NCBI GenBank assembly: GCA_902775285.1
Contig: CACYLI010000008.1
Span: forward strand, 1-64,000
DNA: 64,000 nucleotides
Reading direction: 5' to 3'
DNA from: an uncultured Erysipelotrichaceae bacterium
GTDB taxonomy: Bacteria; Bacillota_I; Bacilli_A; RF39; UBA660
Shown: positions 24,664 through 33,386 of the stretch, one piece after another
Numbering within the stretch: position 1 is the first letter of the stretch
Layout of the letters: each line of letters begins with the position of its first letter
The notes under the pieces: generated by a model
What the model was told of the DNA's origin: nothing
Database searches by the model: none
The model's input: only the letters and a program-made list of their open reading frames with translations
Made by a program: the position numbers and the translations under genes

Positions 24664-25647
24664 TTATATTAATTTTTCAATGTGTTTATATATGTTTTTT
24701 ACACATTCTTTAAATTCATTTTCATCTTTACAAATTGCAATTTTATTTTTTAATTCTTTTGATTCTGGAATATATTTTAGATATGCTAGAGCGTGTGTTT
24801 TTATATCAAGTATTGCTTTTCTTTCACTTGTATTTTCTTTGATTAATTCATAATGTTTGACCATCATATCTACTCTTTCTTTATAAGATGGTTTATCAAT
24901 AATTTTATCATTTTCAAGATATTCAATACATTCTTTTATGATCCAAGGATTTCCAATTGAAGCTCTACCAATCATTATAGCATCACATTTGGTTTCTTCT
25001 ATCATTCTTTTAGCATCGTAAATGTTTTTTATATCTCCATTTCCTATTACTGGAATTTTAACATTTTCTTTAACTTTTTTAATTAATTCCCAGTTGGCAT
25101 TTCCACTATACCCTTGACTTCTAGTTCTAGGATGAATTGCTATTGCAGAAGCACCAGCTTTTTCGATTGTTTTTGCAACTTCTACACAATTTATTGAATT
25201 ATCATCCCATCCTGCTCTTATTTTTACAGTAACAGGAATACTAGCAATATTAACTACATTTGAAACTATTTCAAATATTTTTTGTGGATTTTTTAATAAA
25301 CTAGAACCTGCTTGTGATTTAAGTGCAACTTTTGGAACGGGGCACCCCATATTGATATCTAGAATATCTGGTTTTATTTTTTCACAAACGAATTTAGCAG
25401 CTTTTATAAAACTATCAGTATCACTTCCAAATATTTGTATGCTAATTGGTCTTTCAAAATCATTTATTTTAAGCATATCTATAGTGTTTTTACTATTATA
25501 TATTATTCCCATATTGCTTATCATTTCTGAATATATAAGACCAGCACCCATTTCTTTTATAATATGTCTAAAACTTTCGTTTGAGATTCCGGCCATTGGA
25601 GCAAAAACTACTTTATTTTTTATTTCAACATTTCCTATTTTCCACAT
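24664..25647 (-). CDS. dusB: tRNA-dihydrouridine synthase (DusB-type)
   Basis: A 327-residue FMN-dependent TIM-barrel enzyme that reduces uridine to dihydrouridine in tRNA. Signature segments in order: APMAGISNESFR, DINMGCPVPK with the catalytic Cys, VKIRAGWDD, HPRTRSQGYSG, VIGNGDI and IGRASIGNPWI. Length is typical. There is no ribosome binding site of high quality just upstream, and the gene is monocistronic, bounded by terminators. Confidence 0.92.
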   Translation of the reverse strand: MWKIGNVEIKNKVVFAPMAGISNESFRHIIKEMGAGLIYSEMISNMGIIYNSKNTIDMLKINDFERPISIQIFGSDTDSFIKAAKFVCEKIKPDILDINMGCPVPKVALKSQAGSSLLKNPQKIFEIVSNVVNIASIPVTVKIRAGWDDNSINCVEVAKTIEKAGASAIAIHPRTRSQGYSGNANWELIKKVKENVKIPVIGNGDIKNIYDAKRMIEETKCDAIMIGRASIGNPWIIKECIEYLENDKIIDKPSYKERVDMMVKHYELIKENTSERKAILDIKTHALAYLKYIPESKELKNKIAICKDENEFKECVKNIYKHIEKLI

Positions 25648-25690
25648 ATTTTTTTCCTCGAATATAATTTATCACTTTATTCTTTTTATA

Positions 25691-25724
25691 GCAATAAAAA
25701 AGTTTTCAATTGTTGAAAACTTTT
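25691..25724 (-). terminator. Terminator of the repeat-rich surface protein gene
   Basis: AAAAGTTTTCAA (25698-25709) pairs with TTGAAAACTTTT (25713-25724), a perfect 12-bp stem. On the minus strand it continues into TTATT, and the stem overlaps the stop region. Confidence 0.75.
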
Positions 25725-26820
25725 ATTCAGTACTTTCTTGTTCAGGAAGTTTAGTTGATGATATTTTACAACTAGTATCAGATGTTATAGATGTAAATTT
25801 ATAAATTATACCATCACTTGTAATAGTTACTTCAGGTTTTAATCCTCCACAATTAACACTCTTATCTTTATTTTCTTCTGTTATTTCGTAACCTTCATTT
25901 GCTTTAATTATTACTTCAACACTTTGTTTATCAAGAACTTTTCTTTCAGTTGTATCTTTGAGAAGGGTAACATTTTCTAATTCTAATGTAAATTGGTGAG
26001 TAATTATTTGTTTTTCAAATGTAATATTACAAGATGTATCATTTGTTAATTTTTCAATTGTTAAAGTATTATTTTTTTCATCAAATATAGCTTTTTGATC
26101 ATTTGTACAAGTTAGATTTTTTTCAGATTTAAATTTGTATTCAGCATTTGGAGTTACTATAAATGCTATACTGTCTCCATAATTTTTTCTTTCAGTTGGA
26201 TATATTTCACTAGTTTTTTCATTACAATTTTTACAAGTTAAATCTATTTTTAATTCTTTTAATTCAAAGTCTATTTTACAAGCAACATCTTCTGTGATAG
26301 CATTTATTTTAATTTCATTATTATCTTTATCATATTCAATTTGTTTATTATTAGCACATGTTATTTCAGAAAATTCATATCCTTCGTTTGGAATAAGTTT
26401 AAAAGTAGCATCAGTTTCTCTTTCAACTTTTTCTGGATTTGATTTGTCTAATGTACCATTAGATGCAGTTAAATCTACATCATAATATTTTTTTACAAAA
26501 TAAAGTTTGCAAGTCGAAGTTTTAACTTCATCTGGAATAAAACTCCATTTTTCTTCATCAAATGTTCCTGTAACATTATTATCACATTGATATTTAGAAA
26601 ACTCATAGATTTTATTTCCTTCTTCATCTTCTTCATCTTTAGGTGCTTCGTTCAATAAATTGTCATCTAAATAATATTCATAAATAATATTAGTTTCTTT
26701 TTTAGGTGTGTTATCAGGTTCTTCGTTCTTTTTATTGTGCTCTATTAAACCAACAGTTGAAGCGGAAGTTGATAATACAAATAAAACAGATAAAATTAAA
26801 ATAACTATTTTGTTATTCAC
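25723..26820 (-). CDS. Exported repeat protein with cysteine-paired beta domains
   Basis: A 365-residue protein with a signal/anchor (residues 4-25) and an acidic linker. At least four diverged repeats of about 70-80 residues follow, each with a glycine-tyrosine turn (NEGYEF or similar), a Cys, and a closing DxxCKI-type strand (TEDVACKIDF, NDTSCNITF, SDTSCKIS). This pattern resembles Listeria-Bacteroides (InlB B-type) repeats with an added disulfide. It begins with GTG 26820, 8 nt after an AAGGAGG site. There is no LPxTG or C-terminal anchor, so it is secreted or held by the N-terminal helix. The role is likely surface interaction (inference). Confidence 0.7.
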   Translation of the reverse strand: MNNKIVILILSVLFVLSTSASTVGLIEHNKKNEEPDNTPKKETNIIYEYYLDDNLLNEAPKDEEDEEGNKIYEFSKYQCDNNVTGTFDEEKWSFIPDEVKTSTCKLYFVKKYYDVDLTASNGTLDKSNPEKVERETDATFKLIPNEGYEFSEITCANNKQIEYDKDNNEIKINAITEDVACKIDFELKELKIDLTCKNCNEKTSEIYPTERKNYGDSIAFIVTPNAEYKFKSEKNLTCTNDQKAIFDEKNNTLTIEKLTNDTSCNITFEKQIITHQFTLELENVTLLKDTTERKVLDKQSVEVIIKANEGYEITEENKDKSVNCGGLKPEVTITSDGIIYKFTSITSDTSCKISSTKLPEQESTE

Positions 26821-26924
26821 CCCACACCTCCTTATTATATTGTAATTTTATAATTTTAATTGTTTAAAGTCAAGAACATATAATGTAGAATAAAGAAAAA
26901 ATATGTTAAATTTAATAAAAATAT

Positions 26925-26953
26925 TTGACAATTACATATACTTTTTATATAAT
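26925..26953 (+). promoter_or_regulatory. Promoter of rplM-rpsI
   Basis: TTGACA at 26925-26930 and TATAAT at 26948-26953, 17-nt spacer: a full consensus match. Confidence 0.85.
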
Positions 26954-26959
26954 ATTCCC

Positions 26960-27040
26960 GGTACATTTTAATGGAAGTGCAGTTTCTGTGGGATAGAAAT
27001 GTTCGTAGTTGCAAATGCGATAGCATGGAAGTTAGGAAGG
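26960..27040 (+). promoter_or_regulatory. Probable L13 ribosomal leader
   Basis: About 90 nt of untranslated leader separate the promoter from rplM. It contains a TTTCT/AGAAA hairpin (near 26981-27000) and short G+C-richer segments unusual for this genome. Firmicute rplM leaders are known to bind L13 for autoregulation. Assignment is by position and gene context. Confidence 0.5.
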
Positions 27041-27048
27041 GAAAAAAT

Positions 27049-27480
27049 ATGAAAACATTTATGTTAAGAAAAGAAGACGTTGAACATAAGTGGTATGTAA
27101 TTGACGCTGAAGGTAAGAATTTAGGTAAAGTTGCCGAAAGAGCAGCATATGTTTTAAGAGGAAAACATAAACCAACTTATACTCCTCATGTAGATTGTGG
27201 AGACAACGTTATTATTATTAATGCTGAAAAAGTAAATCTAACAGGAGATAAGTTGGATAAGAAAATCTATTATAATCATAGTGGGTACCCTGGTGGTTTA
27301 AGAGAAAGAACTGCTAGAACTATGAGAGAAAAATATCCAGTAGAAATGGTTGAAAGAGCTGTTAAAGGAATGCTTCCTAAAAATAGACTTGGAAGACAAA
27401 TCTATAGACATTTATTTGTTTATGAAGGAAGTAATCATAATCATGAAGCTCAAAAACCAGAAAGATTAGAGGTAAAGTAA
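27049..27480 (+). CDS. rplM: 50S ribosomal protein L13
   Basis: A 143-residue L13: [19 protein letters not shown] at the start, then the conserved [17 protein letters not shown] and [18 protein letters not shown] 27049 has a GGAAGGG site upstream; an in-frame ATG at 26971 would translate the structured leader and is rejected. It forms the universal rplM-rpsI operon with 1-nt spacing. Confidence 0.96.
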   Translation: MKTFMLRKEDVEHKWYVIDAEGKNLGKVAERAAYVLRGKHKPTYTPHVDCGDNVIIINAEKVNLTGDKLDKKIYYNHSGYPGGLRERTARTMREKYPVEMVERAVKGMLPKNRLGRQIYRHLFVYEGSNHNHEAQKPERLEVK

Positions 27481-27481
27481 T

Positions 27482-27877
27482 ATGGCAGAAAAAAATAAAT
27501 ATACTGCAATTGGTAGAAGAAAAAGAAGTGTAGCAAAAGTTACTCTTACTCCTGGAAAAGGAAACATTACTGTTAATGGTAAAGATGTTAAAGACTATAT
27601 GCCTTATGAAACATTAGTTATGGATTTAGTTCAACCATTAGAATTAGTTGATCAAAAAGATAAATTTGATATTAATGTTGTTGTTAAAGGTGGAGGTTTC
27701 TCAGGTCAAACAGGAGCTATCAGATTAGGAATTACAAGAGCATTAATGCTTTCTAATGCTGAAAATAGACAACCACTAAAAAGTGCTGGATTGGTTACTC
27801 GTGATGCTAGAATTAAGGAAAGAAAGAAATATGGTCTTAAGAAAGCACGTAGAGCACCACAATTCTCAAAGAGATAG
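27482..27877 (+). CDS. rpsI: 30S ribosomal protein S9
   Basis: A 131-residue S9 with YTAIGRRKRSVAKVTLTPG at the start and the C-terminal tail KYGLKKARRAPQFSKR, whose last residues reach the P-site tRNA. It begins 1 nt after rplM and is probably translationally coupled, followed by a strong terminator. Confidence 0.96.
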   Translation: MAEKNKYTAIGRRKRSVAKVTLTPGKGNITVNGKDVKDYMPYETLVMDLVQPLELVDQKDKFDINVVVKGGGFSGQTGAIRLGITRALMLSNAENRQPLKSAGLVTRDARIKERKKYGLKKARRAPQFSKR

Positions 27878-27898
27878 AATTACTTATTTCAATGTTTC

Positions 27899-27926
27899 AA
27901 AGTCCGTTTTTACGGACTTTTTTGTA
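27899..27926 (+). terminator. Terminator of rplM-rpsI
   Basis: AAAGTCCGT (27899-27907) pairs with ACGGACTTT (27912-27920), then TTTTTT. Confidence 0.85.
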
Positions 27927-27980
27927 TATAAGAAATACATTATATGATATAATTGAATTGATTTATTAGGAGGTAAAATT

Positions 27981-28748
27981 ATGATATTAGAAGAGTATGA
28001 TGAGTGTAAAAAATCGACTTTTGATCCATATGATTATGAAGAAAGGATTCCTAATTTTCCAAAAATAGGAATTACTTGTTTTTCTCATAGTTTAATTGAA
28101 AAATATGTAGAAATATTTAATGGAGAAGTAATATCAGAATTATCTACTGCGAATGGTAGAATTCCTGTTTATAAAATAAAATATAAAGGAGTAGATTTAG
28201 CTATTTTTATGTCTAGAGTGGGAGCTGCCGCTTGTTGTGTTTCGTATGAAGAAGTTCTTGCAAAAGGACTTGATAAACTAATTATGTTTGGAAATTGTGG
28301 AGTTTTAGATAATAAAATAGAAGATTTAGCTATAATTGTTCCAAATTCAGCTGTAAGAGACGAAGGAACAAGTTATCATTATCTAAAATCATCTAGGGAA
28401 ATAGAAGTTAACAAAAAATATAAAAAAGATTTTATAGAAATATTAAAACAAAATAATATAAGCTATGTAGAAGGAAAAGCTTGGACTACAGATGCACCAT
28501 ATAGAGAGACACGTGAAAAAGTTAAAAAAAGAAAAGAAGAAGGATGTATTTGTGTAGATATGGAGTGTTCTGCCATGAGTGCAGTATCGAAGTTTAGAAA
28601 TAAAGATTTTTTTCAATTCTTTTATGCGGCAGATAATTTAGATACATCTAATTGGGATAAAAGAAGTATAGAAAATGATTCGAAATTAGATGAAAAAGAA
28701 AAAATAATATATTTAGCGTTAGAATTAGCAATTAAAATAAATAGGTGA
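27981..28748 (+). CDS. Nucleoside phosphorylase (PNP/UDP family)
   Basis: A 255-residue purine nucleoside/uridine phosphorylase-family protein for nucleoside salvage. Seen: MFGNCGVL (phosphate/ribose site strand), VPNSAVRDEGTSYHYL and CVDMECSAMSAVSKF, the conserved ribose-binding MExxA region. The specificity loop does not let me choose between purine and uridine substrates. An AGGAGG site precedes the ATG. The ADP-ribosylglycohydrolase gene starts 4 nt after its UGA stop, so the two are cotranscribed. Confidence 0.85.
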   Translation: MILEEYDECKKSTFDPYDYEERIPNFPKIGITCFSHSLIEKYVEIFNGEVISELSTANGRIPVYKIKYKGVDLAIFMSRVGAAACCVSYEEVLAKGLDKLIMFGNCGVLDNKIEDLAIIVPNSAVRDEGTSYHYLKSSREIEVNKKYKKDFIEILKQNNISYVEGKAWTTDAPYRETREKVKKRKEEGCICVDMECSAMSAVSKFRNKDFFQFFYAADNLDTSNWDKRSIENDSKLDEKEKIIYLALELAIKINR

Positions 28749-28752
28749 TATT

Positions 28753-29517
28753 ATGTATGGAGCAATAATAGGAGATTTAGCAGGAAGTATTTATGAATTT
28801 GAACAAACAAAAAATATTAAAAGTATTAATGTTAATGAAATAATTAATGATAATTCTTTTTATAGTGATGATACTATTTTGACAATCGCAATAGCTGATG
28901 CGATAGTTCATAATAGAGATTATGAAAAATATTTAAAATATTATATTAAAAAGTATTCAAATTACAAACCTAATATTTCACCATATTTTAAAAATGCTTT
29001 TTCACCAAATATAATAAAATGGGCAAAAGGTGATTATGTAGGAAATAGTCGTGGAAATGGTGCAATGATGAGAATTTCTCCAGTTGGATATTTATTTAAT
29101 AGTGAAAAAGATGTTATTAATAATTCATATTTAGCGACAATTCCATCTCATAATTCAAAAGAAGCAATTAATTGTAGTAGAATAGTAGCATTAATTATTT
29201 ATTATTTAAGAAATGGAATGGACTTAAAAGAAGTTTTTAAAAAACTAAATATTTGTGTTAAATATGAACCTTTTGTAAAGTTTAACACTACATGTTATGA
29301 GACTCTTAATAATTGTTTATATGTTTTAGAAAATTCTACTAGTTTTGAAGATGCTATTAGATTAATTATTAGTATGGGAGGAGATACTGATACTAATGCA
29401 TGTATTGTTGGTTCTATGGCAGAAGCAATATATGGAATAAATGACGAATTAATAGATAAAATGAATAAAAAAATACCATGTGAATTTAAAAAAGTATTAT
29501 CAAATTGTAATTATTAA
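28753..29517 (+). CDS. ADP-ribosylglycohydrolase family protein
   Basis: A 254-residue all-helical protein with the paired acidic metal-binding motifs of the family: YSDDTILTIAIADA near the front and GGDTDTNACIVGSM near the end, plus GDLAGSIYEFEQ and GNGAMMRISPVGY. Such enzymes remove ADP-ribose from proteins or small molecules using two Mg2+ ions. Pairing with a nucleoside phosphorylase suggests nucleotide salvage or repair rather than nitrogenase control (inference). Confidence 0.9.
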   Translation: MYGAIIGDLAGSIYEFEQTKNIKSINVNEIINDNSFYSDDTILTIAIADAIVHNRDYEKYLKYYIKKYSNYKPNISPYFKNAFSPNIIKWAKGDYVGNSRGNGAMMRISPVGYLFNSEKDVINNSYLATIPSHNSKEAINCSRIVALIIYYLRNGMDLKEVFKKLNICVKYEPFVKFNTTCYETLNNCLYVLENSTSFEDAIRLIISMGGDTDTNACIVGSMAEAIYGINDELIDKMNKKIPCEFKKVLSNCNY

Positions 29518-29575
29518 TATTTAATTATTTTTATAAAAATGATATTATTATATTAATAATAAAGGAGAACAAAAA

Positions 29576-30748
29576 ATGAAAAAAAGCAAAGGATTTACAT
29601 TAGTAGAATTACTAGCAGTTATTGCAATCTTAGCAATACTCGTAATTATAGCTTTACCAAATGTAATGGGAATGTTTAATACTGCTAAAGAAAATAGTTT
29701 TACAACAGAAGTAAAAGAAATATATAAAGTAGCAGAACAAACATGGATAAATGATTCTATGTTTGAAAGTGGAGAAAAAGTTTATTCAAGATGTAAAAAG
29801 GGATGTACTAATAGTCTTGATTTAACTGGAAGAAGTGAACTAGAGTACTATATCAAGTTAAATCAATCAGGAAAAGTAACAGATTATTATGCAACAGATG
29901 GAACTTATCAATATAGTTATAGTAATCCAGATGGCCTTAAAATAGAAAATATTAAAAAAGTAGATAGTATTTCTAAAATCGATTCTAAAGAAGTGTTAAC
30001 AATTACTTCTAAAGGTGGAATAAAAAATTTATGGAAACCTCAAGAAGGAAAATTTAGAGTAATTCACTCTTCTGATGGTTCAATAGAAACATTTGATGTT
30101 CAAGATCATTTTGATATATATTCTCTAACAAAAAGTTCTTATTTTTATGGTGGATATTTTAGTGATTATGAATTAGCAGGTGAAATGGATGAAAATGGTA
30201 ATTATCCGAATTTTGTTAATTATGACGCTTCAACTAGAGATGCATGGAAGTATGAAAATGCTTATGAAGAAAATGGAAAGAGTATGACTCCTGTATCACA
30301 AGAAACTTATTTCTTAAAAGAGGTTCCTAAAAAATACTTAAGAAATTATATACAGTATACATATTCTGGTTCTGGAGATAATATGAGAATAGGTGACATA
30401 TGGATTGTAAGTGTTATAGATGATTTAGCATATGAAGATGCAGGATTTATTGTAAATGGAGTTAATGAAAAAGGAAAAGCGTGTAAAACATTAACCATTA
30501 GATTAAATAATGGCATAAGCGTTACATTAAAACCAGAAGTAATTTTTAGAGGTTATGGAGTTACTTCTGGATATCTTACATATCTTAAAATATCACAATA
30601 TATAAAAGATAAAGAAACTATTGTATTAACACCTTATTATATAACAAAAGATGGTATTTTAATTAAGTCTCCTATAAGTCGTTCTATATATTTTGGTAAT
30701 GGAAATTATTTTAAAGATATGGTATTTGAATTTGTCGATACAGAATAG
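29576..30748 (+). CDS. Type IV pilin-like protein with prepilin signal
   Basis: A 390-residue protein beginning KSKGFTLVELLAVIAILAI, a textbook class III (prepilin peptidase) signal with Glu at +5 and a hydrophobic helix. The exported domain of about 350 residues has no motif I recognise and is far larger than an ordinary major pilin, so it may be a tip or adhesive minor pilin or a pseudopilin-anchored surface protein. AAAGGAG precedes the ATG. No pilus assembly genes are in the window. Confidence 0.8.
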   Translation: MKKSKGFTLVELLAVIAILAILVIIALPNVMGMFNTAKENSFTTEVKEIYKVAEQTWINDSMFESGEKVYSRCKKGCTNSLDLTGRSELEYYIKLNQSGKVTDYYATDGTYQYSYSNPDGLKIENIKKVDSISKIDSKEVLTITSKGGIKNLWKPQEGKFRVIHSSDGSIETFDVQDHFDIYSLTKSSYFYGGYFSDYELAGEMDENGNYPNFVNYDASTRDAWKYENAYEENGKSMTPVSQETYFLKEVPKKYLRNYIQYTYSGSGDNMRIGDIWIVSVIDDLAYEDAGFIVNGVNEKGKACKTLTIRLNNGISVTLKPEVIFRGYGVTSGYLTYLKISQYIKDKETIVLTPYYITKDGILIKSPISRSIYFGNGNYFKDMVFEFVDTE

Positions 30749-30766
30749 TTTAGTGGGTATAATAAT

Positions 30767-31168
30767 ATGAAGGAATTTTTAAGAGTACTAAAATTTATAT
30801 TTTTTTCAATTAGTGCTGGAATAATAGAGTTTTTAAGTTTTTCTATATTAACAGAAATTACATCATTATCTTATTGGCCTAGATATTTAATAGCATTAGT
30901 TTTGTCTGTTTTATGGAATTTTACATTTAATAGAAAATTTACTTTTCAATCAAGTGCTAATGTTAAAGTGGCAATGTTAAAAGTATTGATTTATTATTTA
31001 ATATTTACTCCATTTAGTTTATATTTTGGAGAGTATTTAGTAAGTATTGGAATAAATGATTATGTTGTAACACTTATAAATATGTTAATAAACTTTATTA
31101 CTGAGTTCATTTATCAAAGATACTATGTTTTTAAAAATAGTATAGATACAAAACCTGTAAAAATATAA
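30767..31168 (+). CDS. GtrA-like membrane protein
   Basis: A 133-residue protein with four transmembrane helices (about 8-30, 38-56, 70-90, 98-120) and the family features ALVLSVLWNFTFNRKFTF and ITEFIYQRYYVF. GtrA-type proteins are thought to flip lipid-linked sugars for cell-surface glycosylation. No glycosyltransferase is adjacent, so the substrate is unknown. A terminator follows. Confidence 0.85.
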   Translation: MKEFLRVLKFIFFSISAGIIEFLSFSILTEITSLSYWPRYLIALVLSVLWNFTFNRKFTFQSSANVKVAMLKVLIYYLIFTPFSLYFGEYLVSIGINDYVVTLINMLINFITEFIYQRYYVFKNSIDTKPVKI

Positions 31169-31170
31169 TA

Positions 31171-31200
31171 AAAAGAAGTAAAATTTTGCTTCTTTTCTAA
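31171..31200 (+). terminator. Terminator after the GtrA-like gene
   Basis: AAAAGAAG (31171-31178) pairs with CTTCTTTT (31189-31196). Confidence 0.6.
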
Positions 31201-31275
31201 TGTGTTAAATTTTGAAAAACATATTTAAAATTAATAATAATAATGTTATAATTCTATCATAGGAGAGTGGGTCTA

Positions 31276-32208
31276 ATGGCAGCCAAAGTATTTAAAACAA
31301 TCGATGAACAACTTGATATTCTCAAAAGTAAAGGTTTAATTATAGAAGATTATGATAAAGCAAAAGAAATTGTTTTAAGAGAAAATTATTTTTTTCTAAA
31401 TGGATATCGTTCTCCTTTACTTGAAAGTGGTTCTAAAAGATTTATTAATGGAGCTACTTTTGAAGAATTACATGCATTATTCACATTTGATAGATTTTTT
31501 AGAAATATAATATTTAAAAATTTATTAATAGTTGAAAATAATTATAAATCTATTTTTAGTTATGTTTTAAGTAAAAAGTATGGTTATAAAGAAAAAGATT
31601 ATTTAAATCCAGATAATTTTGATAGAAGTAAAGAAAAATCAAAACAAATAAATGATTTAATTAGAAAAGTTAAAAGACAAATTCGTATTAATGGTTATCA
31701 ACATACTGCTACAAGTCACTATATTAATAATTATGGTTATATTCCATTATGGGTAGGTGTTAAAGTATTAAGTTTTGGACTTATGGGAGAATTATACTCA
31801 ATATTAAAACTTGAAGATAAAGAAGAAATAGCGGATTATTATAAAAATGTTGATTCTGATAATTTAGGAGAATATTTATCAATATTATCGAATTATAGAA
31901 ATTTATGTGCTCATGAGGATATTTTATATAATCATGAAACCCAAAAAGCAATTAATGATACAAAATTTCATGCAGAATTAGAAATACCTATGGTAGATGG
32001 GGAATATATATATGGTAAACATGATATTTTTGCATTAATTATTATTTTAAAGCATATGTTAACATATAGTGATTTTAAAATGATGATGAATGAAATCGAT
32101 TATGAAATAGAATGGTTAAGTGCTAAATTAAGAAGTATAAATGTTCAAAAAGTATTATATAGAATGGGATTCCCTGATAATTATAATCAAATTGCATATT
32201 TAGAATAG
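31276..32208 (+). CDS. Abi_2-family (abortive infection) HEPN protein
   Basis: A 310-residue member of the AbiD/AbiF-like family. Early motifs are QLDILKSKGLIIED and LRENYFFLNGYRSPLL, with FDRFFRNIIF in the middle. The HEPN RNase signature RNLCAH (RxxxxH) is at about residue 215. Related proteins stop phage multiplication by killing or stalling the host cell. AGGAGAG (31260-31266) supports ATG 31276 over GTG 31267. It stands alone among housekeeping genes with no visible antitoxin, and the HtrA gene follows after 8 nt. Confidence 0.85.
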   Translation: MAAKVFKTIDEQLDILKSKGLIIEDYDKAKEIVLRENYFFLNGYRSPLLESGSKRFINGATFEELHALFTFDRFFRNIIFKNLLIVENNYKSIFSYVLSKKYGYKEKDYLNPDNFDRSKEKSKQINDLIRKVKRQIRINGYQHTATSHYINNYGYIPLWVGVKVLSFGLMGELYSILKLEDKEEIADYYKNVDSDNLGEYLSILSNYRNLCAHEDILYNHETQKAINDTKFHAELEIPMVDGEYIYGKHDIFALIIILKHMLTYSDFKMMMNEIDYEIEWLSAKLRSINVQKVLYRMGFPDNYNQIAYLE

Positions 32209-32216
32209 GAGAAAAA

Positions 32217-33314
32217 ATGAAAAAAATATTAGGTATTATTTTTGTAGCAATTATTTCATCTTTTTTAGGTGCAATTACTATGTTTTATCTAATTGAATAT
32301 AAACCATCTTATGAAGAGAATAATTCAAACACTACTAATACTACTAGTAAAATACAGAGAAATGTAACTGTAACTGATACAGGTATTTCTGAAGGAATAG
32401 AGAATATTTATAATGCTGTAGTTGTTGTAGAAAACTATCAAAATTCTAAATTAGCTGGTATAGGTTCAGGTTTTATTTATGATAATGATGGTCATATAAT
32501 GACAAATCATCATGTTATAGAAAAAAATACTGAAGTAAAAGTTATACTAATGAGTGGTGAGACTTTACAAGCAACAGTTGTTGGTAGTGATGAATATGCT
32601 GATATTGCTGTTATTAAAATAGATAATAAATATATTAAACAAGTTGCTAATATTGGAAATAGCGAAAATACTAAAGTTGGAGATACTGTTTTTACAATAG
32701 GATCACCTATGAGTAGTGATTACTCTGGAACTGTTACAAGAGGAATATTAAGTGGTAAAGATAGAATGGTAGAAGTATCAGTTAACTCAAATACTAATGA
32801 TTGGGTTATGAATGTTATGCAGACTGATGCTGCAATTAATCCAGGTAATAGTGGAGGACCATTATGTAATGTTAGTGGTGAAGTTATAGGAATAAACTCT
32901 ATGAAAATTGTTCAATCTGAAATAGAAGGTATAGGATTTGCAATTCCTATAGAAGAAGCACTAGATTATGCTAAAAAAATAGTTTCAGGAGAAAAGATAA
33001 TAAAACCATTATTAGGTGTTACTATGATGGATATTTCAAAATCATCATATTATTTAAGAAGACAAGGTATTTCTCTTGATTCATCTATTACTAGTGGTGT
33101 AATTGTATATGATGTTTTATCAAATGGACCTGCTCAAAAAGCTGGACTTCAAAAAGGAGATGTAATAGTAAAACTAGCATCAACTAATATTGTAAATTCA
33201 GCTAGACTCAAATATTATTTATCAAAATATAAACCTGGGGATACCGTAGAAATTAGTGTTATAAGAGGAAAAGATACTAAAGTATTTAAAGTAACATTAG
33301 AAGAAAGTGAATAA
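32217..33314 (+). CDS. HtrA/DegP-type serine protease with PDZ domain
   Basis: A 365-residue membrane-anchored protease: one N-terminal helix (3-25), a Ser/Thr-rich linker, a trypsin-like domain with the triad in TNHHVIEK (His), YADIAVIK (Asp) and NPGNSGGPL (Ser), and one C-terminal PDZ domain (GPAQKAGLQKGDVIVKL). It degrades misfolded exported proteins at the cell surface. An AGGAG site precedes the ATG. Confidence 0.94.
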   Translation: MKKILGIIFVAIISSFLGAITMFYLIEYKPSYEENNSNTTNTTSKIQRNVTVTDTGISEGIENIYNAVVVVENYQNSKLAGIGSGFIYDNDGHIMTNHHVIEKNTEVKVILMSGETLQATVVGSDEYADIAVIKIDNKYIKQVANIGNSENTKVGDTVFTIGSPMSSDYSGTVTRGILSGKDRMVEVSVNSNTNDWVMNVMQTDAAINPGNSGGPLCNVSGEVIGINSMKIVQSEIEGIGFAIPIEEALDYAKKIVSGEKIIKPLLGVTMMDISKSSYYLRRQGISLDSSITSGVIVYDVLSNGPAQKAGLQKGDVIVKLASTNIVNSARLKYYLSKYKPGDTVEISVIRGKDTKVFKVTLEESE

Positions 33315-33328
33315 CTTTCTTTTTTGTT
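33303..33328 (+). terminator. HtrA gene terminator
   Basis: GAAAGT (33303-33308) pairs with ACTTTC (33314-33319), then TTTTTT. The stop codon lies in the loop. Confidence 0.65.
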
Positions 33329-33386
33329 TTATTGAAAATCATAAGGGAATAATATATAATATTATAATGATAATAGGAGTAAAAAG

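Noticed and set aside
26971-27048. Extended N-terminus for L13 from ATG 26971
   Set aside because: It would translate the structured leader, lacks a ribosome binding site, and adds residues foreign to L13; ATG 27049 is well placed.
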